Assembly: GCA_910579165.1 (NCBI GenBank)
Contig: CAJTTF010000002.1
Span: 311-64,310, forward strand
Reading direction: 5' to 3'
Length of the DNA stretch: 64,000 bases
From: an uncultured Atopobiaceae bacterium
GTDB lineage: Bacteria > Actinomycetota > Coriobacteriia > Coriobacteriales > Atopobiaceae
In this document: piece after piece, positions 17,554-26,142 of the stretch
How the letters are laid out: each line of letters opens with the position of its first letter
Numbering within the stretch: position 1 is the stretch's first letter
The notes under the pieces: generated by a model
Told to the model about the DNA's origin: nothing
The model's input: the letters and a program-made list of their open reading frames with translations, nothing else
Databases searched by the model: none
Program-made: the position numbers and the translations under genes

Positions 17554-17954
17554 ACCCTTGAGATTATTTGTGTTCTTGGCGCGTATGTATGGAACTTGTC
17601 AGTTGAAGTACTGGAGAAGATGATTTTAATTTCTTGGGTTCTTGCAGACCAACTCAATGCTTACGGGAACCCCTAAGTCAAAGACCTTTATCGAGGTTTC
17701 TTGAAAGCGATAAGAGCAAAAATTGCCATTGACAATTGGGCGCCAGAACGCGTACTATTTCTTTGTCGAAAAGCTATCTTCTTGGTCCTGCCAAGATGAA
17801 ATATTTAAGAAACTAACCCTCTAAGCAGGTATTATATTCAGAGAGCAGAAGTATCAAGAAAAACGCTCTCTTTCAACAGGCTCAAGAAAGCTTTCGCGAC
17901 CTCAAACTGAACATGACGGGCATCTGTTTGCCCACTTTGCTTTAAGGAGAAAAC
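17554..17954 (+). promoter_or_regulatory. 401-bp intergenic region with a candidate rny promoter and long 5' leader
   Basis: No gene is seen here. TTGACA at 17729-17734 and TACTAT at 17753-17758 are separated by 18 bp, the best sigma-70-like pair in the region, pointing toward rny. This would give a leader of about 190 nt. A second AT-rich element, GTATTATATTC around 17829-17839, could be another -10. An inverted repeat GGGTTC/GAACCC (17636-17641 with 17667-17672) lies upstream. AAGGAGAAAAC just before 17955 is the rny ribosome binding site. Confidence 0.45.
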
Positions 17955-19517
17955 ATGCTAGCTTTCTGGATCGTCCTGGCCGGCGTTATCGGTCTTGCTA
18001 TAGGCGGACTCGTCGCCTTCGTTACTATTAAAAATCGCGCTAACTCTAAGCTTCATATTGCCGATAAGGCCGTAGAAGAGGCTTCTGATGAGGCTGATCG
18101 TATTAGAAAATCTGCAGAGCGCGATGCAGAAACTGCGATGAAAGAAGCGCTCATTGCTGCTCGCGAAGAGGCCATGAAGCTTAAGCAGCAAAATGAGCAC
18201 GAGGATGCAAAGCGCAAAAATGAGCTTCGCAATCTTGAAACACGCATTATTCAGCGCGAGGAATCGCTTGATAGAAGAAATGACGCCCTGAATACGCGTG
18301 AGGACAGTTTGCAGCAAGCGCAATTGTCTCTTGATGAGCGCAACGCAGAGCTTGATGCAATGTTTGCAAGCCAAAACGACGAGCTGGAACGCATTGCATC
18401 TTTCACGCAGCAGGAGGCGCGCGATGAGCTTATTGCGCGTGTTAAAGAACAGGTAGTTGCTGAGGAAGCGCAAATACTGCGAGATTCTGAGGCTCGCGTT
18501 CGCGCTACCGCTGAACGCACGGCTCGTGAAATCATTTCAGTTGCCATTCAGCGTGCCGCGTCTGACCAAGCGGGTGAGATTACTGTCACAACCGTACACA
18601 TTCCCTCAGATGACCTCAAAGGCCGCATCATTGGTCGCGAGGGCCGCAATATCCGCACGTTTGAGCAAATTAGCGGCGTTTCTCTCGTAATAGATGACAC
18701 GCCTGAGACGGTTGTTCTTTCTTGTTTTGACCCTGTTCGTCGTGAGACTGCGCGCGTGGCTCTGGAAAACCTCATTGCTGATGGCCGTATTCATCCTGCG
18801 CGTATTGAGGAGATGTACAAAAAGGCCGAGAAGCTCGTACACGAGCGCGTGATGGAGGCAGGAGAGCAGGCCGCCTTTGAAGCCGGCATCCATGATCTTA
18901 AGCCAGAAATCATAGAAACGCTTGGCGCTCTTAAATACCGTGCGAGCTATGGTCAGAACGTTTTGCAGCATTCAGTGCAAGTTGCAGAACTCGCTGGTCT
19001 CATGGCCTCTGAACTTGGATTTGATGAAACAATTGCGAAACGTGCAGGCCTTCTTCATGACCTTGGAAAGGCCACTAGCCAGGAAGCTGGTGGCTCTCAT
19101 GCCGTGATTGGCGCCGAACTTCTCAAGAAGGCGGGGGAGAATCCTGAGGTTGTTCACGCCGTTGCTGCGCATCATAATGATGTCGAGCCCAACAGCGTTC
19201 TTGATATGCTCATCATGGCAGCGGATGCTGTCAGTGCTGCACGCCCTGGAGCCCGTCGCGAATCAGCTGAGGCCTATATCAAACGTCTTGAGCAGCTGGA
19301 GGAGATCTCTAACGCTCATAAGGGTGTTGAGAAAACCTACGCTATGCAAGCCGGTCGAGAGATTCACGTTATGGTCCAACCCGAGCAAGTATCTGACGAA
19401 GACTCGCGCGTCTTAGCCCACGACATTGCTCAGGAGATTGAGTCTGAAATGCAATACCCGGGTGAAGTTAGAGTTGTGGTTATTCGCGAATCAAGAGCGA
19501 TTGAAACGGCAAAATAA
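17955..19517 (+). CDS. rny: Ribonuclease Y
   Basis: Membrane-anchored endoribonuclease that starts mRNA decay in many Gram-positive bacteria. The 520-residue protein has the standard plan: one N-terminal TM helix (residues about 4-25), a long Glu/Lys/Arg-rich coiled coil to about residue 200, a KH domain with GRIIGREGRNIRTFE, and an HD domain with HSVQVAEL, the LLHDLGKA catalytic pair and AAHHND. Length matches the family. It leads the plus-strand group rny, GHKL ATPase, spoVS, miaB, miaA. Confidence 0.96.
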   Translation: MLAFWIVLAGVIGLAIGGLVAFVTIKNRANSKLHIADKAVEEASDEADRIRKSAERDAETAMKEALIAAREEAMKLKQQNEHEDAKRKNELRNLETRIIQREESLDRRNDALNTREDSLQQAQLSLDERNAELDAMFASQNDELERIASFTQQEARDELIARVKEQVVAEEAQILRDSEARVRATAERTAREIISVAIQRAASDQAGEITVTTVHIPSDDLKGRIIGREGRNIRTFEQISGVSLVIDDTPETVVLSCFDPVRRETARVALENLIADGRIHPARIEEMYKKAEKLVHERVMEAGEQAAFEAGIHDLKPEIIETLGALKYRASYGQNVLQHSVQVAELAGLMASELGFDETIAKRAGLLHDLGKATSQEAGGSHAVIGAELLKKAGENPEVVHAVAAHHNDVEPNSVLDMLIMAADAVSAARPGARRESAEAYIKRLEQLEEISNAHKGVEKTYAMQAGREIHVMVQPEQVSDEDSRVLAHDIAQEIESEMQYPGEVRVVVIRESRAIETAK

Positions 19518-19556
19518 TTTAGAGATCTTTCTCTGACGCTCTGGTGCGCTCTTGCC

Positions 19557-20738
19557 ATGAAGGACAAATCCTCTCAAACGTCACATACTCCGCCGATCTC
19601 TCACGATGCTGATTGGGAGGAAGCACACAACACTCAGGACCCTCAGTCTCTTTCCTATTTTGTCGATAAACTGACGGGCTCCAACACACAACGCATCTCG
19701 GAGTCGCTTGGCGAGGGATTTGTGCGTCTCAAATTAGGCGAGGCCGAAAAGCGCCAAGCTCTCCAGGATATCCGCTGTACCGAGGATGCTGTTATAGAAA
19801 TGTTGCGCAACGCCCGTGATGCGGGTGCTACGTTCATCTTTGTTGCTACCAATAAAACTGACGACAAGCGCCACCTAAATATTCTCGATAATGGCTCTGG
19901 AATACCGGAAGCCTTTCATGAAACGATTTTTGAACCGCGCGTTACTACGAAACTCGATAGTGCCAGCATGGATGAGTGGGGAATTCATGGACGGGGGATG
20001 GCGCTCTTCTCTATTGCCGCCAACGCAGATAACGTACGAGTCTCTCAATCAGCAAAAGGTGAAGGAAGTGCGTTTTGTGTCCAGATTGACACCACGAGCC
20101 TCGGAGAGCTTAAAGACCAATCAACGCTCCCCGATTTTATTGAGGGCGACGAGGGCGAAATTCAGCTGGGAGCAGGTCCCAACAATATTTACAAGACATG
20201 TGCTTCATTCGCCTTGTCCGAGGGGCAATCATCGTGCACATTCGTAGGTTCACCTGCTGAGATTCTTGCGAGTATTCGTACCGTATTTACCTCCAGTCTT
20301 GGAAACGGCTCTTTTCCTCAGACGCGTGCTTCACGACCATATGGGATCTTTACTGAATTGGTTGCTGCTGCAGATGGAGATGCCCTCGTGAAAGCAGCAG
20401 GCAATCTTGGTCTTGAAGTTTCCCAGCGCACTGCTCATCGCATTCTCTCGGGTGAGATTAAACCGGTACGCGATATCTTGAGGCGCCTTAGAGAAAAACC
20501 AAAAGAGCAACGGGCAAAAACACAAGATCGCAAGCCCCATCCAAGCACTGAGCTTTCGACCATTCGCAAGGTGCGTCTCTCGCAAGAGGATCAGAGCGAA
20601 CTTCTGAAGGCTTTCATAACAGACGTCGATCTGCTACAAGAGCGCTATTATCTCGTAATGGACCGCAGCCCCAAGCTAACGTTTAGAAATGGACGCCTCC
20701 GTGTTGACTTTCATTTTGACATCGACACCAGCGCCTGA
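19557..20738 (+). CDS. GHKL-type ATP-binding protein of unknown function
   Basis: 393 residues. The middle contains a GHKL (HSP90/histidine kinase/MutL) ATP site: an N-box with Glu81 and Asn85 (EMLRNARDAGA), a G1 box DNGSGIP at 111-117, and a G2 box GIHGRGMAL at 142-150. There is no histidine phosphorylation domain, receiver domain or TM helix, so it is not an ordinary sensor kinase. The N-terminal 40 residues are polar; the C-terminal third, after about residue 250, is rich in Arg and Lys, and around residues 275-300 (DALVKAAGNLGLEVSQRTAHRIL) resembles a helix-turn-helix. It lies between rny and spoVS, 39 bp and 80 bp away. A role in nucleic-acid or sporulation-like control is a guess. Confidence 0.75.
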   Translation: MKDKSSQTSHTPPISHDADWEEAHNTQDPQSLSYFVDKLTGSNTQRISESLGEGFVRLKLGEAEKRQALQDIRCTEDAVIEMLRNARDAGATFIFVATNKTDDKRHLNILDNGSGIPEAFHETIFEPRVTTKLDSASMDEWGIHGRGMALFSIAANADNVRVSQSAKGEGSAFCVQIDTTSLGELKDQSTLPDFIEGDEGEIQLGAGPNNIYKTCASFALSEGQSSCTFVGSPAEILASIRTVFTSSLGNGSFPQTRASRPYGIFTELVAAADGDALVKAAGNLGLEVSQRTAHRILSGEIKPVRDILRRLREKPKEQRAKTQDRKPHPSTELSTIRKVRLSQEDQSELLKAFITDVDLLQERYYLVMDRSPKLTFRNGRLRVDFHFDIDTSA

Positions 20739-20818
20739 AGTGCTATGATAAGCCACTGAACTTTAACGTAATATAACGCACCAAAAACGTTCACTAACAA
20801 AACACCAACGGAGCATAC

Positions 20819-21151
20819 ATGGAATTTCTCAAGGTCTCATCCAAATCTTCACCGGCAAGTGTAGCCGGCGCCATCGCTGGTATGGTCAAAGATGATGTTC
20901 CCGTAAAAATTCAGGCCGTTGGAGCTGGTGCGGTCAATCAAGCTATTAAGGCTGTTGCTATAGCACGCGGTTTTCTTATTCCTTCTGGGTTTGACGTTTC
21001 GGTTACGCCCACCTTTTCTGACATAGAAATTGATGGCAATTCCCGCACTGCTATCAGGATTGCTGTTCATCCCTTAAGAGTTAAGGCCACCAACATAAAA
21101 GCACTTACTGACTTAGACACGATGGAAGTCAAGCCCCTTAACGTTAGCTAG
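20819..21151 (+). CDS. spoVS: SpoVS-family Alba-like protein
   Basis: 110 residues matching stage V sporulation protein S throughout: LKVSSKSSPASVAGAIAG, the VGAGAVNQAIKA segment, a central IAIRIAVHP-type strand (here TAIRIAVHPL). SpoVS has an Alba-like fold and probably binds RNA or DNA. B. subtilis SpoVS is 86 residues; here the extra length is a C-terminal tail of about 24. The protein is widespread in bacteria that do not sporulate, as is presumably the case here. CAACGGAGCATAC before the ATG supplies GGAG as a ribosome binding site. Confidence 0.92.
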   Translation: MEFLKVSSKSSPASVAGAIAGMVKDDVPVKIQAVGAGAVNQAIKAVAIARGFLIPSGFDVSVTPTFSDIEIDGNSRTAIRIAVHPLRVKATNIKALTDLDTMEVKPLNVS

Positions 21152-21170
21152 CCTGTCTGTGCCTCAGCGC

Positions 21171-22550
21171 ATGCTCATGTCCAATCTTCAACACCTCACG
21201 TTCTCTGTACGCACGTTTGGGTGTCAGATGAATATGAGTGACGCAGAACGCGTTACCGGCATTCTTGAGGCAGCTGGTCTTTTAGAAGCAGATAGCTTGG
21301 AGAACGCCGATGTAGCAATTTTTATGACTTGTTGCGTCCGCGAAAAGGCGGATACGCAGCTCTTTGCACAAGTTTCTTCTCTCAAGAACCTTCCAGCGCC
21401 ACGCTCCGGACGGAGAACCGTAATGGTAGGGGGGTGCATTGGGCAGCGCGATGGAGAAGCCATTCGCACTCATGCATCAAACGTTGATGCAGTGTTTGGA
21501 ACACAAGCCCTTCCTCGCTTGCTAGAGCTCCTCAAAAACGCTCGAGAAGCCCCTCAATCTGTCTTAAAGGATCATCCTCTTGTTGACGTGGAAGAACCGT
21601 ATACCGATACAAACGATGAAATCATCCGTCGGCCGGAGAAGACCTTTTCTGCGTGGTTGCCCATCATGTATGGATGTAATAATTTTTGCTCCTACTGCAT
21701 CGTTCCTTATGTCCGCGGCAGGGAGCGCTCAAGGCTGCCCGAAGTCATTCTGGAAGAAGCAAAGCTTCTCAGAGAAGATGGCGTTAAAGAAGTTACGCTT
21801 TTGGGCCAAAACGTGAATTCCTATGCGTATGGCTTTGCGGAACTTCTTCAGGGGATAGCAGATATAGGCTTTGAACGCATTCGTTTTACCAGCTCACACC
21901 CCAAAGACCTCACAGATGACATCATTGACGTCATGAGCAAAAACACCAACATCATGCCGCATCTGCATCTTGCTGTTCAGTCTGGCTCAACAAGGGTTCT
22001 CAAAAAGATGAATCGCAAGTACTCGCGGGAAGACTACTTGAGCGTAGTTCAAAGGCTTCGCAAGAAGATTCCACACCTTTGCCTTACGACCGATATCATT
22101 GTTGGATTTCCTGGAGAAACGGAACAAGATTTTGAAGAAACGTTGTCCATGGTACGCGAGGCTGACTTTGATCGTGCCTTTACTTTCATCTATTCTAAGA
22201 GAAAGGGTACTCCTGCTGCTACCTGGGAAAACGGATCAACTCCCGAAGAGATTGCAGATCGTTTCCAGCGCCTCGTCCGCTTAGTTGAAGAGCAGAGCTT
22301 ACGTGCAAATCAAAAGGTATTGAACGATATTGTAGATGTTCTCGTTGAAAGCGTCTCCAAAAAAGACCCATCGGTCATGGTTGGACATAGCCCTAATAAT
22401 GTCACTGTTCATTTTGACCTACCCAATGGGAGCACTCCTAATGATTACATTGGCGAAATTGTGCCAGTAAAGATTGAGCTTGCCAAGACGTGGTATCTTC
22501 GTGGCACAATCCAGGCCAAAGACACTTTCGCATCACGCGCTGTTCGCTAG
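21171..22550 (+). CDS. miaB: tRNA-2-methylthio-N6-dimethylallyladenosine synthase MiaB
   Basis: Radical SAM enzyme that adds the methylthio group to i6A37 of tRNAs reading UNN codons. Domains in order: an N-terminal UPF0004 domain with three cysteines (TFGCQMN, MTCCVRE, GGCIGQR), a radical SAM core with CNNFCSYCIVP, and a C-terminal TRAM domain. Length is about 460. GTG at 21159 and ATGs at 21171 and 21177 are all in frame and none has a strong ribosome binding site; the middle one is chosen arbitrarily. The next gene is miaA, which makes its substrate, so the pair encodes the complete ms2i6A route. Confidence 0.95.
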   Translation: MLMSNLQHLTFSVRTFGCQMNMSDAERVTGILEAAGLLEADSLENADVAIFMTCCVREKADTQLFAQVSSLKNLPAPRSGRRTVMVGGCIGQRDGEAIRTHASNVDAVFGTQALPRLLELLKNAREAPQSVLKDHPLVDVEEPYTDTNDEIIRRPEKTFSAWLPIMYGCNNFCSYCIVPYVRGRERSRLPEVILEEAKLLREDGVKEVTLLGQNVNSYAYGFAELLQGIADIGFERIRFTSSHPKDLTDDIIDVMSKNTNIMPHLHLAVQSGSTRVLKKMNRKYSREDYLSVVQRLRKKIPHLCLTTDIIVGFPGETEQDFEETLSMVREADFDRAFTFIYSKRKGTPAATWENGSTPEEIADRFQRLVRLVEEQSLRANQKVLNDIVDVLVESVSKKDPSVMVGHSPNNVTVHFDLPNGSTPNDYIGEIVPVKIELAKTWYLRGTIQAKDTFASRAVR

Positions 22551-22585
22551 CCTCAATAAACTCTATTTCTCCCTAAGAGATGCAT

Positions 22586-23518
22586 ATGACAAAACCGCAG
22601 GCAATCGCAATCGTTGGCCCTACAGCAGTGGGTAAATCTGAGGTCGCGCAAATCGTTGCTGAGACCGTTTCCGGAGAGGTCGTCTCCATTGATGCGTTTC
22701 AGATTTATAGGGGCATGGATATTGGCACTGCTAAAGTCCCTGAAGAAGAAAGACGCGTCCCTCATCATCTTATCGACATAGCCTCAATTGAGGAAGAGTA
22801 CTCTGTTGCGCTCTTTCAACATCGTGCGCGCTCAGTTATCGATGGGCTTTTAGAGAACGACACTATACCAGTGCTTGCTGGAGGTTCCGGGCTTTATCTT
22901 GATGCCGTAATTGATGAAATGAACTTTCCCGAAGGCTCACTGCAAAGTTCTTCTCGGAAGCGTTATGAAAAGCTTCTGGAAGAGAAGGGGATTAGTGCGC
23001 TCTTCTCTGAGCTTATAAAACGAGATCCAGGAGCTACGAGTCTCATTGAACCTCACAACACGAAGCGCATTATTCGTGCGCTCGAAATGCTCGATAAAGG
23101 AATTCTCTATACCGAGCAGCATAAAGGCCTGAAACAGCATAAGCCTCATTATGCGGCTTGCATATTTGCCCTCACTATGCCAAGAGAAGAGCTGTATAGC
23201 AGAATTAATCATCGCGTTGACGGTATGTTTGAGAATGGATTGATTGACGAAGTGGCAACCCTTAAAAAAGAAGGCCTTTCGGAAGGAATGACTGCTACTC
23301 AGGCTATTGGCTATAAAGAGGTGTGTGCATATCTTGAGGGAGTCTTGAGTCTCGAAGATGCAAAAGAGCAGACTAAAATACGCTCTCGTCACTATGCAAA
23401 AAGACAACTTTCCTGGATTGCTCGTGATGGACGTGCTGTTCCTATTGACATGTCCGATAAAACCCCTGAATGCGCCGCTGCCAGCATCGTGGAATCTTAC
23501 AGAGATCTTAATTATTAG
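22586..23518 (+). CDS. miaA: tRNA dimethylallyltransferase MiaA
   Basis: Transfers the dimethylallyl group to N6 of A37 in tRNA. Walker-like GPTAVGKS near the N terminus, DAFQIYRGMDIGTAK, the AGGSGLYLDA segment and a C-terminal QTKIRSRHYAKRQLSW region are family hallmarks. About 310 residues, the usual size. ATGs at 22580 and 22586 are both in frame; AAGAGA upstream fits the second better. It follows miaB by about 35 bp. Confidence 0.95.
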   Translation: MTKPQAIAIVGPTAVGKSEVAQIVAETVSGEVVSIDAFQIYRGMDIGTAKVPEEERRVPHHLIDIASIEEEYSVALFQHRARSVIDGLLENDTIPVLAGGSGLYLDAVIDEMNFPEGSLQSSSRKRYEKLLEEKGISALFSELIKRDPGATSLIEPHNTKRIIRALEMLDKGILYTEQHKGLKQHKPHYAACIFALTMPREELYSRINHRVDGMFENGLIDEVATLKKEGLSEGMTATQAIGYKEVCAYLEGVLSLEDAKEQTKIRSRHYAKRQLSWIARDGRAVPIDMSDKTPECAAASIVESYRDLNY

Positions 23519-23551
23519 ATCTTAACGCTGCAGTTCTCAATGTGCTAGCGC

Positions 23552-24307
23552 TTAAGGTGTATTCAGCTGGAAGATAATCGAGATAATCCCCAGAAGAATT
23601 GGTTGGTGGATGAGGTATACGAGGAGAGAATGTCTTCCCATCCAATTGACAACCGGAAGGGACCAGCAGAAAGGTTTTTTGCTATAAATAGTTTCTGGGA
23701 CAGAATGACTTGCAATTGCCCCAGCTAAATAGAGGAAAAAGAAGGGAATGAGAGGGAAATAGTCACCAGATTGAAAGCTCGCGCCAGGAAAGCCCAAAAA
23801 CGCGAGTCCATGTCCGTAAACGATGGACGAGAAGGACGAGAGAGGAAGAGAAACCGCACCGATGCCCAAGCGATGCTGCGGTACGCCGTATAAAAGAAGG
23901 AAGAGCAAAAAGGAGATGACAGACCAAAATAAACGGGAGGGGAGTGGTCGAACTTTTTGAAGCACTCCTATGATGAAGGTAGAAGCGCCAAGAAAAAAGA
24001 GAACCCCATAGGTGATAGGGATATCAATGTCTGCAGCAAGAGTTACAGCAAAAACAATAAGAGCCCAGAAAAGGTACCAGAGTCCGCGACGCACATTGTC
24101 GCGAGAGAAGCGCACCATCCATCCGCTGAGAAAGATAAAGGTCCAAGCAATGCCAGTTTCTACAACAATCACCCAAGGTTGATAGACAAACGATAGACGA
24201 TGACTAAACAGGGCCCAATCATAGATGCCATGGTAGATAATCATGCAGATAAGGGCAGACCCTCGCACGAGATCAAAGACCGGGATTCTTCTAGAACGGT
24301 CGACCAT
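23552..24307 (-). CDS. Membrane protein of the heparan-alpha-glucosaminide N-acetyltransferase-like (DUF1624) family
   Basis: 251 residues with about seven TM helices. It starts RRIPVFDLVRGSALICMIIYHGIYD, in which the DxxRG and the His of YHGIYD are typical of this acyltransferase-like family. The end (GRHSLLVYLIHQPI) is also characteristic. Family members are thought to move acetyl or other acyl groups across or at the membrane onto sugars, but bacterial substrates are mostly unknown. It lies convergent to miaA and downstream of lexA on the same strand, with about 35 bp between them. Confidence 0.85.
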   Translation of the reverse strand: MVDRSRRIPVFDLVRGSALICMIIYHGIYDWALFSHRLSFVYQPWVIVVETGIAWTFIFLSGWMVRFSRDNVRRGLWYLFWALIVFAVTLAADIDIPITYGVLFFLGASTFIIGVLQKVRPLPSRLFWSVISFLLFLLLYGVPQHRLGIGAVSLPLSSFSSIVYGHGLAFLGFPGASFQSGDYFPLIPFFFLYLAGAIASHSVPETIYSKKPFCWSLPVVNWMGRHSLLVYLIHQPILLGIISIIFQLNTP

Positions 24308-24342
24308 AAGCTGGTCTCAGAACAGGAACAACTAAAATCTTG

Positions 24343-25011
24343 TTAGAACCGACGAATGAGCGCGCTGACACGACCAACTATTTTGGGATCTTTGGCATAG
24401 ATGGGCTCCATTGCGTCATTCTCAGGTTGGAGCCGTACGCGATTCTTTTCTTTATAGAATGTTTTTACCGTGGCTGATTCTCCTAGGAGTGCTACGACAA
24501 TCTCTCCGTTGTGCGCATCAGGAGTTTGGACAATTGCTACGTAGTCACCGTCAAGAATCCCAGCGTTTATCATGGAATTGCCTGTAACTCGGAGCAAGAA
24601 TGAAGCAGCATCTCCTACAAGAGAGGTGGGCACCGTCATTACATCTTCAATGTTTTCTTCGGCAAGAATGGGTGTTCCAGCTGCTACCCGCCCAACCAGG
24701 GGGAGCCGTATTGTATTTCTGTTAAGGTCTTGATCTATTGCAATAACGTTGTTTGGATGAGCAGCTTTTTCGCTAGTTGCCTTGTGTGTTGCATCGGTCA
24801 CAAGTTCAATAGTGCGAGATTTGTTAGCAATCCGCTTGATAAGCCCTTTTTCCTCAAGCGTTTGCAAGTGCATGTGCACGGTAGAGGGTGATTTGAGACC
24901 CACAGAAGAGCCAATTTCCCTTACCGACGGGGGATAGCCATGCTGAGAAGCATAGGTTGAGATGAAGTCAAATATTTGTTGCACGCGTGGACTTAACTGG
25001 GGACGTGGCAT
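24343..25011 (-). CDS. lexA: LexA SOS repressor
   Basis: 222 residues. The N-terminal winged helix has the recognition-helix region SVREIGSSVGLKSPSTVHMHL. The autocleavage site is Ala-Gly in VAAGTPI. The catalytic pair is Ser in GNSM and Lys in VKTF. RecA-stimulated self-cleavage would release SOS genes. GGAGG lies 4 bp upstream of the ATG at 25011. Upstream are a promoter and a LexA-like box, so the gene is probably autoregulated. Confidence 0.96.
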   Translation of the reverse strand: MPRPQLSPRVQQIFDFISTYASQHGYPPSVREIGSSVGLKSPSTVHMHLQTLEEKGLIKRIANKSRTIELVTDATHKATSEKAAHPNNVIAIDQDLNRNTIRLPLVGRVAAGTPILAEENIEDVMTVPTSLVGDAASFLLRVTGNSMINAGILDGDYVAIVQTPDAHNGEIVVALLGESATVKTFYKEKNRVRLQPENDAMEPIYAKDPKIVGRVSALIRRF

Positions 25012-25037
25012 TATTCCTCCAAACTTGTTCTCCTGAA

Positions 25038-25097
25038 ATCATAACAAACTTCCAAGCAATTGCAAACATTTGTTCTTTTGTAATGCTTTGTTATGAC
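25038..25097. promoter_or_regulatory. Divergent lexA / nrdR promoters around one LexA-like box
   Basis: For lexA on the minus strand: -35 TTGCAA at 25060-25065 and -10 TATGAT at 25038-25043, 16-bp spacer. For nrdR on the plus strand: -35 TTGTTC at 25070-25075 and -10 TATGAC at 25092-25097, 16-bp spacer. CAAACATTTGTTCT at 25063-25076 matches the Gram-positive LexA consensus (CGAACRNRYGTTYG) with few mismatches and overlaps both -35 elements. Occupancy would be expected to block both promoters. A perfect palindrome GTTTGCAAAC lies downstream, at 25132-25141, in the nrdR leader. Confidence 0.5.
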
Positions 25098-25179
25098 TAT
25101 GCTCGTACACCCACAAAATAAGGGGTGTCACGTTTGCAAACTACGCTATACTGTACGTGCTGTCTATCAAGGAGAACAG

Positions 25180-25629
25180 ATGCACTGTCCCAAATGCGGT
25201 TTTGAAGACTCTAAAGTAGTCGATTCAAGACCCTCTGAATCTAACGACGCCATCAGAAGACGCCGCGAGTGTCTTAAATGCGGTTTCCGCTTCACAACCT
25301 ATGAACGTCGAGAAGACCTTCCTCTCATGGTCATTAAGAGCAATAACAAACGAGAGCCTTTTGACCGGCAAAAACTTATGCGTGGGCTTGTTGCTGCCAC
25401 GGTCAAGCGCGATATCGATGTAGCTCGCTTAGATGCTCTTATCGATACCGTTGAATCAAATCTACGCGACAAGAACGTCATGGAGGTCTCCTCCAAGCAG
25501 CTTGGCGAAAAAGTATTGCGCCTTCTGCGCAAAATGGACAAGGTTGCCTACGTGCGTTTTGCAAGCGTGTACAGGGATTTTGAAGATCCGCAAGAGTTTA
25601 ACGAAGAACTTAAGCGCCTTGGTAAATAA
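25180..25629 (+). CDS. nrdR: NrdR transcriptional repressor of ribonucleotide reductase genes
   Basis: 149 residues starting MHCPKCG at the ATG at 25180, with AAGGAGA upstream. The N-terminal zinc ribbon has CPKC and CLKC; then an ATP-cone domain begins near residue 47 (VIKSNNKREPFDRQKLMRGL). NrdR senses dATP/ATP and represses nrd operons. The longer frame from 25093 would add an implausible extension. It is divergent from lexA and followed by dut, 21 bp downstream, forming a small nucleotide-pool group. Confidence 0.96.
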   Translation: MHCPKCGFEDSKVVDSRPSESNDAIRRRRECLKCGFRFTTYERREDLPLMVIKSNNKREPFDRQKLMRGLVAATVKRDIDVARLDALIDTVESNLRDKNVMEVSSKQLGEKVLRLLRKMDKVAYVRFASVYRDFEDPQEFNEELKRLGK

Positions 25630-25650
25630 GGGAAATACAAGGAGCAAAAC

Positions 25651-26097
25651 ATGCCCAAACGAATTGAATTGCCCATTAAGAAACTAAACCCCCAGGTAGA
25701 GCTACCTACGTATGCTTATGAAGGAGATGCAGGACTTGATTTGCGAGCAGCAGAGGATATTTCCCTGCGTCCCTTTGAGCGCACTCTTATATCTACGGGA
25801 TTTGCCATCGCAGTGCCCGAAGGATATGCTGGCTTTGTTCAACCGCGCTCTGGATCGGCTCTTAAGCTTGGTCTTTCTATGCCAAATACGCCAGGACTCA
25901 TTGATTCTCACTACCGCGGAGAGCTTAAGGTAATTGCCGTCAATCTGGATCCAAAATCCGCCATTCGCATCAAGAAGGGTGAGCGCATAGCTCAGCTTGT
26001 TATCCAGGAAGTACCCGTAGTTAAACTCGTTGAGGTTGATGAATTAGACGAGACCGATAGGGGAGAAGGTGGTTTTGGGTCGTCAGGAACCGAATAA
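25651..26097 (+). CDS. dut: dUTP pyrophosphatase
   Basis: Hydrolyses dUTP to dUMP, keeping uracil out of DNA and supplying thymidylate synthesis. 148 residues with the five trimeric dUTPase motifs: AGLDLRA, PRSGSALK, GLIDSHYRGEL, RIAQLV and the C-terminal glycine-rich arm RGEGGFGSSG. CAAGGAGC precedes the ATG. It lies directly after nrdR and probably shares its transcript. Confidence 0.96.
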   Translation: MPKRIELPIKKLNPQVELPTYAYEGDAGLDLRAAEDISLRPFERTLISTGFAIAVPEGYAGFVQPRSGSALKLGLSMPNTPGLIDSHYRGELKVIAVNLDPKSAIRIKKGERIAQLVIQEVPVVKLVEVDELDETDRGEGGFGSSGTE

Positions 26098-26142
26098 AGA
26101 ACGATACTAAAGCCAAAGCTACGCCATTGACCAAACAGCCGT

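Noticed and set aside
17634..17674. Inverted repeat GGGTTC/GAACCC after queD as a terminator
   Set aside because: Only six base pairs with a loop of about 25 nt and no T-run, so it does not qualify as a terminator.
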